Part shown: piece after piece, positions 45,313-55,984 of the stretch | Position numbering within the stretch: the first letter of the stretch is position 1 | Layout: each line of letters starts with the position of its first letter | Assembly: GCA_021464415.1 (NCBI GenBank) | Contig: CM038468.1 | Coordinates: forward strand, 31,918,969-31,982,968 | Length of the DNA: 64,000 nt | Reading direction: 5' to 3' | Source: Lonicera japonica | Lineage: Eukaryota; Streptophyta; Magnoliopsida; Dipsacales; Caprifoliaceae | Position numbers and translations under genes: made by a program | Notes under the pieces: generated by a model | What the model saw: the letters and a program-made list of their open reading frames with translations, nothing else | The model's database searches: none | Told to the model about the DNA's origin: nothing

Positions 45313-48300
45313 TGTCGTTACGAGATTTTCACCTCTGGGACTCGGTAAATCACGGGTGCCGTGCGCGACGGCGGGTTCAAAATATAAAAATCACAACTTG
45401 CAAAAAGTTTTCTTTAATGAAATATGAACCAAATGTAATCCCGTTTTATAAAATTTCGGCATGTGGAGTTCGTTTAAATAGCAATCCAACCTGTAAGGTT
45501 TAAAACCATTTTCATACAAACGTAATCACAACCAACCACGTTAAAATCCACTCCACTTATGGAATCATTTACAAAAATTTTCTTTATACATCCTTCTTCC
45601 AAATCAATGTCCAATTCATAAACGAAAATTCGTATACAATACAATGAAACCAAAACCAAAAATGAATATATAACATAATCCTTTTCTTAAAGGACTAGAC
45701 ACGGTCCATGGAGATCAGAGGCTTCTATAGACGTACACCACGCACCACCTGAGATGTTAAGCCTGCAAAATTGGTGAAAGAGGGAATGAGCCAAATCCGG
45801 GTTCAGTGGGAACTAATATAAGTTTTATATAAAAAATACACGTTGCAACCAAACATGCGCATGAATTGTAATAAAATGTAGTTTATGCTTTTAATAGTGA
45901 AAATAGTGCAATGCAAATCACCCACAGCATGCCAAACCTATTCATTAAGGTGCCGGTCCTAGTATCCGGAAGCTTACTCGAACCAACTATGTAAGTCCTA
46001 ACTACCTCTATATCCCGTCCTTGAATTATACTTAACGATCTCATAGCATAGCGAGGTAGTTTAGGTAACATATTTTACTTAACTAAGATCATTCGCTTTT
46101 TAAGGTTATACTACGGTATTCATTACTTTCCACTTTGATTATAATTCATTATGAAGTCCATTAATTTGCACATGGCTACAAAGCTTTTCACTTAACATTT
46201 CAATATGAATATTTGTACATTATGAGAATCGGTCACCCACCTACAACCTAGTGGATATCTTTACGCACATGCTTTATAATTCCACTTTAATCGTTAATCC
46301 TTTATGTACGTTATAAATCTGACCTTCGTAGTCAACTTGCACACGTAACGCTTGTCATATAATAATCCCAACGTAATCACATGAGGAAGGATAATAACAA
46401 CAAGAGATATGATATAACAACCATAAAGGTCACAAGCATATAAAGATCAATCTATCATATCTCTTGTATAAAGCCTCAAGCTTACCTTCACGGTCACTAG
46501 GCTTAGAGCATCAGCTCCCAAAGAACCCCAAGCTCTAAATTAATCGTGTCTCCTCCAAGTGAGCGAACTGCCCAGGGACTTGGTCTTAACTTATAATTCA
46601 TTTGGAGTCAAACCCACGCAAGACATTTTCCTGGGGACTACGCTCCAAATAGTTAACAAGAAGAACACTCATATAAGCAAGTTCCTCCAAGGATCGAACT
46701 ACCTTAGGATCTTTCACCTAAGTGTAGGGACACTACTTCCTGGAACACACAGTCCCGTTGATAGAGCCACATGAACTAATCCGCAAGCCACAAAAGCTAC
46801 TCAACGCAAGACTACGAACACTCATCCGCGAGAAGGCAATATACATCAATATGATAACACAAACAGGCGGCTACAACCACACAGTATAGGGCTACAACCC
46901 TGAATTAGTTAGGGCTCCAACCCACAACTAGTACCGGTACTCAATCATAGCGGCTACAACCGCACTCAATGGGATACAACCCAATTGTATGTTAGGGCTA
47001 CAACCCTCCTTGGTCACATAGATAATTAGGCAAAACACCAATCAACAACATGTATATACAACATAAATGTCACAACATCGTTATCAATATCATTCCAGCA
47101 CATACATGTGATCACATTGACAAGAATATATCCATTCACCATCGATATATATATATATAAGTGTGTGTATTACAAGCCCACACAACCTAATCACACCTAT
47201 GGAGGCTTCATTAAAAATATATAATACATTCACATAGCTTCGTCATCACGCTTTTCATTCATAGCTTTATCGCCATATCATTATTCGTATTTATGACCAA
47301 CTGGTGTATTATCGGTATCTTATGCCTTATAGCGTGATCTACTAGTGATACTAAGGCTTTACGAGTTTTATCCGTGTACATAAGTTGTTTTACCCCAAGC
47401 CAAGCACCAATTTCTTTGATTCTCGTCTAACCGGTATGGTTATGGTATATTAATCTCCTTAAATTATTACTATGGCAACCTACACCCCACAAATCTACAC
47501 TTATAACACATTAGGGCATAATATCAATGGTTTCACATAATTTATAGTTTAATGAATACATGTGTACCAATATAACAAAATTGGCTATAACTTGTTTATG
47601 TATTTGTGGACTTTTGTACAATTCCCAAGGAAGATGGTTCATAGGCACATCAACTAGTATAAGTGTGTATATCTATAGTTTATAACCCATAATCAACCAT
47701 TAATTTAGTGTATATCCCGAAATTCCCAAATTCTTAGTTTATACGTACATGCACTATATGGTGGGTTTATTATGAATCCTCAAATACTTTAGCTAATCAT
47801 GGAATTAATTATGCATACATGTAATTTGAGTGATAATCCTCCATTATCATTTACCAATTGAAGGTTAATCTAACCCAACCCTCATGCATCAACACAAACC
47901 TAGGGCTTTCATGAAAATCCCCCATTTTTGTAAAATCTCTAATGCAACAAGTAATAATTTGAAAAACAAGTTTAATACTAGTGTTCCTACCTCAATAAAG
48001 CTTTACGAAGTCAATTTAAGCTTGGTTGAAGGTGAATCAAGAAATTCCTCTTTGAGCCTTAGCTTTCTTTAAACTCCCATGGAAGTATGAAAGTGAAGGA
48101 GATGATGAATAGTAAGGAGAAATGGAGGTTTGGAAGGTTTGGAACCCGAATCTTGAGTGTGGAGTGAAGAATGTGTGGAACCTTCTCTCTTTCTCTCTCT
48201 AGAGCTCTCATGGTGTATGTGTGAAAAATAAAGAGGAAAGAGGAAGAACAAAAATAAAAATCTGATGCCCAGGGAAAACAACATGCTATCCTTAGGCCAT

Positions 48301-48923
48301 TTCGGGACAGTCCCCACAGCCTTATCTAGGCATCTCTGATAGCAGGCTGTTCTGGAAAATAACATGCTGTTGACTTCGGCTGTTGCGTTGACCTTAAAGA
48401 TGTGAGAATTTGGACTCGGGCCGAACATGAAAGTTTTAGATAATCGAATTACCTTTCTAATGGCACAAATAGAAGTATATTTAGAAGTCAAATGAAAAGG
48501 TTATGACCCCACTGCTATGTGGAAATTGTAACGAAGTTACGATAGGGCTAGATTTGCGATAATTCTTCCAAACTCAATCGAATGCTTTGGCAAGGAATTG
48601 GGACACACAAGAGGGATATAATGAGGTATAAATGACTACGGAATAGTCCACAACACAATAATTAAGGTTCTAAATTGAACAAATGGATTTTGAACTCTGA
48701 AATCTCCAATTCTTGCCATTAGCGCACCAAACTTTGCTACGGCTCCCAAAGTGCATTTTGAACCTACATGCATGTGTAACATGACTAACATGACTTGCAC
48801 CAAGTGTCCGAATAATCAAAAAGCACTTGGAATAAAAAAATGACCAGTCCAAGCCATAATTTAACTTAAACGCGATTAAGGAACGTACGTGGTTAACATC
48901 AAATTAAACAACGAGGTATTACA
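45313..48923 (-). mobile_element. Long LTR (Tekay/Del-like), probably solo
   Basis: On the minus strand it begins TGTAATACCTCGTTG and ends CTCGTAACGACA. These ends are typical of the 3-4-kb LTRs of chromovirus (Tekay/Del) Ty3/gypsy elements in plants. A near 5-bp TSD lies outside (ATCTG at 45308-45312, ATGTG at 48924-48928). No gag-pol is attached. A GGGCTACAACCC-type repeat cluster lies at 46863-47005. ORFs inside are short and unsupported. Confidence 0.6.
46863..47005. repeat. Cluster of GGGCTACAACCC motifs in the LTR
   Basis: Six copies of a 12-13-bp near-palindrome (CGGCTACAACCAC, GGGCTACAACCCT, GGGCTCCAACCCA, CGGCTACAACCGC, GGGATACAACCCA, GGGCTACAACCCT) recur about every 17-38 bp. Both arms vary together (GGG with CCC, CGG with CCG or CAC), as expected if pairing is kept. 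Confidence 0.75.
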
Positions 48924-49193
48924 ATGTGCAATAATGAAAGTAGATTTTTTTATATATGTTGTGCAAATACGTCATCTCTATGAATTGTAACTATATTCAA
49001 ACTCATAGGACCAATGCAATGAAAATCATTTCATAACATGCATGCCAATGTTTTCCCATCCCTAAAATAGAATAATGTATAAGTCAATTGAAAATATAAT
49101 TAAAAACTCACTAATATTATAAAATAGTCATAAACCTCATATGTATAGTAAAAGAAGTATCGCTAAGATACAAACAATCCCTAATAAGAAAAT

Positions 49194-50955
49194 ATGTACT
49201 TCCACTTAGTATGTATATAAAACTGTTGGCTAGTTTGTAAGACGTGGCATCCCAATTGTATCATCTAAAAACGTCTTGCCCTCGGCGATCATCTTAATAA
49301 CTCGCAACTAGTCAAGCGTAAAACCAAGTTTGCATTTCGTGGCCTTTCACCTACGCGACAGCAGGGCCTCCCGTTATTTTCTGTGCACGGTTTCGGGTCT
49401 TGCACCCAGGGGCATTATGTCCCAACTTTCGGCACCAATCTTTAGAGACCAAACTTGGGATCGATCATGGACTAGCGTAACCATGTGTATGTATATATCA
49501 AATCACTCAAGTATCAAATCCACAGACGGACAATGGTGCCAATTAATTAATATAACAGTTCATACCGAACCCATCAACTAGCCAAATATAATGTAAACAA
49601 TGAAAAACCATCATCATTTCAAACACATACTTAACACATCCATACTTGTGTAAATATCATAATTAAAACTTATGAAAGTATGAAAAAGCAAAAATATATA
49701 TGCCTGGATCAAATATACGTTCCGTATGTATGTACATACATTGTATGTATATATTAAACTATCTTTTCCAAATATCGTATAATAATACATGTGTTGTATA
49801 TCAAACTAAATTCGTCCAGTTCGTTAACTAGCCACACAGGTGAGAATTCAGTTTTAAAGTTCATAAATGGGGAAAAAACCTTAGTATAATATCAAACATG
49901 CCCTAAGTCGAGTATAAGCCATAATTTATAACATTTTAACTTAATAAAACCTTCCCCATGTGTTTTCATATTATTTCAAAACAAAAGTGTATTGGAGACA
50001 CGCCTGGCAGAGTTACGAACTGGCTAGTTTTAGTACTTTTCTCAAAACTAGTTCATAACATATATATATATATACAACAACAATACCACAAATATAAGTA
50101 TTTATAGTCAATTCATACTATTAATTTCATATATATGCGTATCATAATACCGTTGTTCGATATCGTATCCGTACACAAGGGTTTTATATTGATCTTCATC
50201 AAAATCTACTTACAATTAAGGGTTTTTGTATAAAAACCATATTGAAGTCATATGCAATGCAACTTAACCAAATAATCAAAAGAAAATAACCCAAACCTCC
50301 ATGAACATGCAATTTGGGTGAAAACCCCAAGTTTAGTTTGATTTGAAGCATAATTAATAGTTTAAAATAGAGCTTGAGTACTAGTGTTCCCACTTGATTG
50401 AAGCTTTCAATTCGAGGATTAAGCGATAGATCGAGTGAATATTGCGTTTCCCCTAAATACCCCAAGCCCTAGCCATGGAGGAAGGTGGAGATGGTGAAGA
50501 AGATGATGAATAGTGATGTGGGAGGTTAATTTAGTGTTGGTTTGATCTTGGTTTTGTGTGGTGAAGATGTGTAGATTAAAATCTCTCTAAATATTTCTCA
50601 AAGAGGCTCTTTTTCTCTCTAGAAGGTTTTAGGGTGTGTGGTCAAAATATGGGTAAAAGAGGGGCTAAATTCCAGTTTAGAACACTCAAAACGACCTAGG
50701 TTTCCTTGTCGGACCGATTTCCAAAAATGCTAGACCGGTTCGAGCTTTAACATTTTTGGGTTTGGAGCAATGTTTGTATTTTGGTCATAACTTTTGCTTG
50801 GAACTCCAATTTGGGTATCTTTATGTGCACGGAAAGATTATTCAAAGATCTACAACTTTATAAGAGGAAGTTTCTCCAAATTATAGATAGATTAATACCA
50901 AAAATTTGTATAAGATAATAGTCTGCCATCGAGTTACGATACGATCAGATTTTAG
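49194..50955. repeat. Retroelement fragment E1
   Basis: It matches E2 (54217-55590) in direct orientation from ACTTAGTATGTATATAAAAC to GACCGGT.CG.GCTTTA. The part at 50250-50530 and its end (ACGATACGATCAGATTTTAGCGAT) also resemble the inner part of the LTR at 45313-48923 (47880-48560). I infer that E1 and E2 are truncated LTRs of a related family. No coding region seen. Confidence 0.6.
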
Positions 50956-51786
50956 CGATCCTTCACACATATTTAAGATTCAAAAGTCATATATATATAT
51001 AGATTTTTAATTATATTTATAAAATAAAAGATAAAATATTAAAAAATATATTGGAAAGACAATAGAAGATCAATTAAAACATCTCTAACTTTTAAAACGC
51101 TATTCTTTTTCCTTTTTTTTAAAGCTCTTGAAACATGATTCTTCAATAACAAAATGACAACAAAAGAAGCCATGACAAATATAAACAATTAAGAAAAGAA
51201 GTAGGAAATAACATATAAAATCAATGCAGATACACAAAAATCACCTCCTAGCTGGTATCCCAAATTTTCAACCCACAAATTTTCAGAAGCATAACATCAA
51301 CAAATTGTCATGACACTGAAAAATTTTCATCAATCATTGCATAATTAATTTTTATAAAAGCAATCTCAACTTTTTAAATTACATTTATTGTTGACCAAAA
51401 ACCCTAAATTAATTACTAAATAAAATTTATAAATAATGACTTTTATTGTGTAACTCAAATTATTGACAGATAAGTTTGTAATCTATATCCAATCTTTCAC
51501 GGAGAAAACGATAAACTATCTTCAATCTTCATACTCCATGTCTCAAACTTTATCCAGTGTATCTTCAGTTACCCTATTACAAATATTGAGCCAAGTCAAT
51601 ATATATATATATATATATATATGCATACAAAAGTGGTTTATCAAATAATTTCATTATAGCATAATCCAGATTGATCATATATCTAATAAGTTTAAAAGAC
51701 CATTGTATTTATTGTACCCTTAACAAAGGTACAACCTCAACATCCGAAAAGCTAAAAATGCAATAATCACCTGTGTCGAGTAGCCT

Positions 51787-52038
51787 TTAACGCAGAATGA
51801 GGTCAGGGAATTTGGCTGCGATATAAAGGACTACAGGTTTGAGGTCACAAACATCGTATTGAAGGTCACGATATTTATGTATGATGTCAGAGGCTTTGGA
51901 GTTTAGGTCACATACTTCATATTTGAGGTCAAGAACTTGGACTATATCAAGAATCTTGGATTCTGATTTATCGCTTTTGTGGTTATCTTCTTCATTTTCG
52001 GATTTGTCAGCATTTGGTGCCTGCTCCTTTAGTTGTTG
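51787..52038 (-). CDS. GC putative terminal exon (QQQLKEQAPNADKSENEED, VCDL repeats)
   Basis: After CTTGCAG the exon runs 83 codons to TAA. It reads QQQLKEQAPNADKSENEED, then acidic/Lys-Ser, then LDLKYEVCDLNSKASDII and RDLQYDVCDLKPVVLYI. The DLxYxVCDL block is repeated, with heptad spacing. The charged start resembles exon c of GA and GB (EQEQEAPK...EKESE), so it belongs to the same family. Function unknown. Confidence 0.5.
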   Translation of the reverse strand, partial: QQLKEQAPNADKSENEEDNHKSDKSESKILDIVQVLDLKYEVCDLNSKASDIIHKYRDLQYDVCDLKPVVLYIAAKFPDLILR

Positions 52039-52214
52039 CTGCAAGAATTAGGGGAGCCAAGTCAAATATTACACATAATAAACCAAACAAATACTCATAT
52101 AGTTTCATTCCTTCTCTCTTTATTTAATTTATGTGACAGAATAACAAGCAATTTTCTTGCTTTTATGCGCTACCCATTTGTCATCAACATCTTTATATGT
52201 TCTCCCTTGAGTTG

Positions 52215-52261
52215 GGGTAGTTGGACTGCATTTGGTCCTTGCTCCTTTAGTTGTTTCTGCA
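52215..52261 (-). pseudogene. GC duplicated exon 5' end
   Basis: A second CTTGCAG acceptor leads into KQLKEQGPNAVQLPQLKG, the same start as 51787-52038, and then loses similarity without a clear donor. C1 has the same arrangement at 44800-44840, so this partial exon duplication predates the C1/C2 duplication. Confidence 0.4.
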
Positions 52262-53132
52262 AGAATTAGGGGAGCTAATTCAAATATTACACATAATACA
52301 CCAAACAAGTACTCATATAGTTTTCATTCCTCCTATATTTAATTAATTTATGTGACAGAATAGCAAGCAACTTTCTTGCTTTTATGCGCTACCTAATTGT
52401 CATCAACATCTTTATATGTTCTCCCTTGAGTTAATTTGGGGTAGTTGGACTACTGTTCTTCTCTTCGGGTGATTGTATTTCTTCCCACTTTGATAAAAAA
52501 GAAGGAAGTTTACAATTAAAAATTTGTGTTTTGTTCAAATTTGTGCAACTCCGGCTCCATTTTCACATTGTGAGGAGATCAAATTTTGGACATTATAAAG
52601 GTGTCGATTGCACTTATTTTCCATGGAATTAAGAAGCCCAAGAAATCATATTTTCTCCATTTGTGTTCTTTGATTTAATAAAATTTTCATCGCATGTATA
52701 ACTTGTTTTAGAGCATTTTTTTCTATTCTGTGGAATCCAAAAATTAACTATCTGTCCCGTAAGTTTTTGTTTACTACCTAAAATGATTCAAAGGAACGTA
52801 TTCAATTATTTCTAGTGTAAACCGAAACCAGGCATAGCTTTAAGGCAATGAGTAAGGAAAATAGTGTATGGTGAATTTGATTGGTTAACATGATGTAGTA
52901 TTGAATTCCATGGATAAAGAAAAAAATAGCCTAGAACAAGATTTATTGTAATCAACCATCAATAATGATGGAAAATGTACATATTTTTAGGTTCTCCCAT
53001 TGAAAAAAGGTGCAATAACCAGTAGAACACACAGTTAGAGCTCGACCTCATAAGGCAATGCAAGTTAAGTGATTGGCAATCATAATAGTACGGGAGAGAG
53101 GGAGAGAGATCAGACAGAGAGAGAGGAATTAC

Positions 53133-53297
53133 AATTTTGGATTCAAAAAAATCAACTTCAGAACTAAGACGGGCAATATTTTCAGCTGCTTCAAACCATG
53201 AGTTTGGATAGGAGTTTTGTAAGTGATGCACCACACTCTGTATGGCATCATCATGGGGTTGCAATGGAGAACGGAGAGTCACTGCTTCCCTCACCCG
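53133..53297 (-). CDS. GC putative exon (AAENIARLSSEVDFFESKI)
   Basis: 55 open codons between CATTTTTGCAG and GTAATTCC read RVREAVTLRSPLQPHDDAIQ, SVVHHLQNSYPNSWFEAAEN and IARLSSEVDFFESKI. The end has heptad-like hydrophobics similar to exon f. It lies upstream of 51787-52038 on the same strand, so it is probably an earlier exon of GC. Confidence 0.45.
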
Positions 53298-53624
53298 CTG
53301 CAAAAATGAGGAGTAGCCAAGTCAGTAGACAAAAATCACCTCCAATATTCAAACCCACAAAATTTCAGAAGCATTACATAAAAAATTGTCATGATATTGA
53401 ACATTTTTCATCAATCTTTAGGGTGCCATCCTTAAGTTCGCATTTCTCGCCTTACAATTTCTCAGCAACCAAAGATATCATTCAAAGAAATGTATGTAAT
53501 AATTACAAATACCAACAAGGATGGAAAGGTCATAGTGTATATGTGCATATGTGTTTTACTTGTGTAGTAAAAATTCTCAATGAGAAAGAGAGACAGAGAT
53601 AATTACATTAATTTTTTAGTACAC

Positions 53625-53714
53625 GAGGATCAATTCTGGAATTACGACTGGCAATTCTAATAGCTCTTATTTTTGACATTAAAAAACTCTGCATCGCGTT
53701 CTCCAGCCGTTGCA
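53625..53714 (-). pseudogene. GC putative exon, acceptor CAA
   Basis: The frame RLENAMQSFLMSKIRAIRIA, then SRNSRIDPR, follows CTTGCAA, where related exons have CTTGCAG. Looks like a further exon of GC with a lost acceptor. Sequence to the right (53715-54210) shows no more recognisable exons, so the 5' end of GC is not visible. Confidence 0.35.
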
Positions 53715-54216
53715 AGAATGAGAGGAGTCTAGTCAATAAAAATACATAGACATATTCATCACAGCTCAGGCTTTGGTCAGCTTTTTTTATCAAACAACTA
53801 GACCAAAAAAAAGTGATATATAATTATTGCACAACAACTAGGATTTAGCTTTAAAGAAAAATTGGGCTCTCATGTGCAAAACTTGTTTCTAAAGAGTAAA
53901 TTCCATACATTGGGTGAATTCAACCAATAAAACCTTGGAATCTAAAGAGTAAATTGCATATGAAAATTAAGTTGGAAAAAGAATGTTATATTGTTTTATT
54001 TATTTTTTAAGTTTTTCCTTGGAATCTAAATCTTTAGGTGAAAGACAACAAGAAAATGTTTCCATGTTAAAAGAAGAAGAGGGATAACATCTCATCAAAC
54101 CATTCTACCTTCTTCCAACTTCTCACAAGAGGTAATTGTTTCCAATATTCGACCCTTAAAATCCCTGAATCGAGAAAGTGAAATTGGCAACCAACAAACA
54201 CCTGAAAATATTTACT

Positions 54217-55590
54217 TCTACTTAGTATGTATATAAAACCGTTGGCTAATTCGTAAGACGTGGCATCCCAATTGTATCGTCTAAAAATGTCTCGCCCTCG
54301 GCGATCATCTCAATAACTCGCAACTAGTCAAGCGTACAACCAGGTTTACATTTCGTGGCCTTTTACACACGCAGCAACAGGGCCTCTCGTTAGTTTCTGT
54401 GCACGATTTTGAGTCTTGCACCCAAGGGCACTATGTCCTAACTTTCAGACCCAATCTTTAGAGACCAAACCTGGGACCGATCATGACTAGCGTAACCATA
54501 TGTATGTATATATCGAATCACTCAAGTATCAAATCCACATACTAACAATGGTGCCAATTAATTAATATAACAATTCATATTGAATCCATCAACTAGCGAA
54601 ATAGAATATAAATAATGAAAAACCATCATCATCTCAAACTCAACACATCCATACTTGTGTAAATATCATAATAATAACTTACGAAAGTATGAAAAAGCAT
54701 AAATCCATGTGCATGGATCAAATATACGTTCCGTATGTATGTATATAACTTGTATGTATATATTAAACTAACTTTTCCAAATATTGTATAGTAATATATG
54801 TGTTGTATATCAAACTAGATTTGTCTAGTCCATATATATATAACAACAATACCACAAAACTAGTTCATAACATATATATATATATATAACAACAATACCA
54901 CAAATATAAGTATTTATAGTCAATTCATACTTTTAATTTCATTAATAACTTCATATATATGCATATTATAATATCGTTGTTGGCTATCGTATATGTACAC
55001 AAGGGTTTTATATTGATCTTCATCAAAATCTACTTACAATTAGGGGTTTTGTATAAAAACCATATTGAAGTCATATGCAATGCAACTTAACCAAATAATC
55101 AATAGAAAGTAACCCAAACCCCCATGAACACGTAATTTGCGTGAAAACCCCAAGTTTAGTTTGATTTGAAGCATACAATACTTAATAGTTTGAAATAAAG
55201 CTTGAGTATTAGTGTTCCCACCTGATTGAAGCTTTCTATTCGAGGATTGAGCGGTAGATCAAATGAATCTTACGTTTGCCCCGAATACCCTAAGCCCTAG
55301 CCATGGAGGAAAGTGGAGATGGTGAAGAAGATGATGAATAGTGATGTGGGAGGTTGATTTAGTGTTGGTTTGATGTTGGTTTTATGTGGTGAAAATGTGT
55401 AGATGAAAATCTCCCCAAATATTTCTCAAAAAGGCTTTCTTTCTTTGTAGAAGGTTCTAAGGTATGTGGTCAAAATATGGGTAAAAGATGGGCTAAATAT
55501 CGGTTTAAAACACTTAAAACAACCCAGATTTCCTTGCCGGACCGGTCTCCAAAAATGCCAGACCGGTCCGCGCTTTATCATCCCAAAATA
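54217..55590. repeat. Retroelement fragment E2
   Basis: Second copy of E1, with small indels, including a local duplication of ATAACAACAATACCACAA (54838-54904). It ends at GACCGGTCCGCGCTTTATCA, after which the sequences diverge. Confidence 0.65.
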
Positions 55591-55984
55591 GTAATTGTAT
55601 TCTTTTTAATATCTTTTAAACTTACCAAAAATCATTTATGATTTTTTTTCGGACCCTAAAAGATGTCCATCTCGAAGGAGTTGTTTATTCCGAAAACTTT
55701 ATCGATGTTACAATCATTATAAGTAATGTCGATGATGCACTGATGCAAGAAGTGGAAAACAGTAGACATGTGGGATGGGATTGTACTCAATTTTTTGTTA
55801 TTGAAAAGGTAACTATTTGTTGAATAAAATGCTAAATTATAACTAGTATTCTCAACACGACTACACGAGATTTATATATATATATATTAATTAATATAAA
55901 TTTTTCACTCACGAGATGATATAACATTATGTTGTAAAGCTGTAGGCAGGACTTGTGGGGTGGTTGTTAGCATAAAAAATTGGA

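Larger units (their letters stand above)
50962..52740. repeat. GC fragment, second copy (C2)
   Basis: It begins with a repeat of 41960-42130, continues the copy-A-type sequence (21590-21945) to about 51640, then carries GC exons matching C1. It is the more complete member and shows what the LINE replaced in C1. (TA)n at 51598-51622. Confidence 0.75.

Noticed and set aside
48069..48491. 140-codon minus-strand ORF
   Set aside because: Inside the Tekay-like LTR; low-complexity Lys/Arg and Ser/His content and no counterpart frame in E1 or E2.
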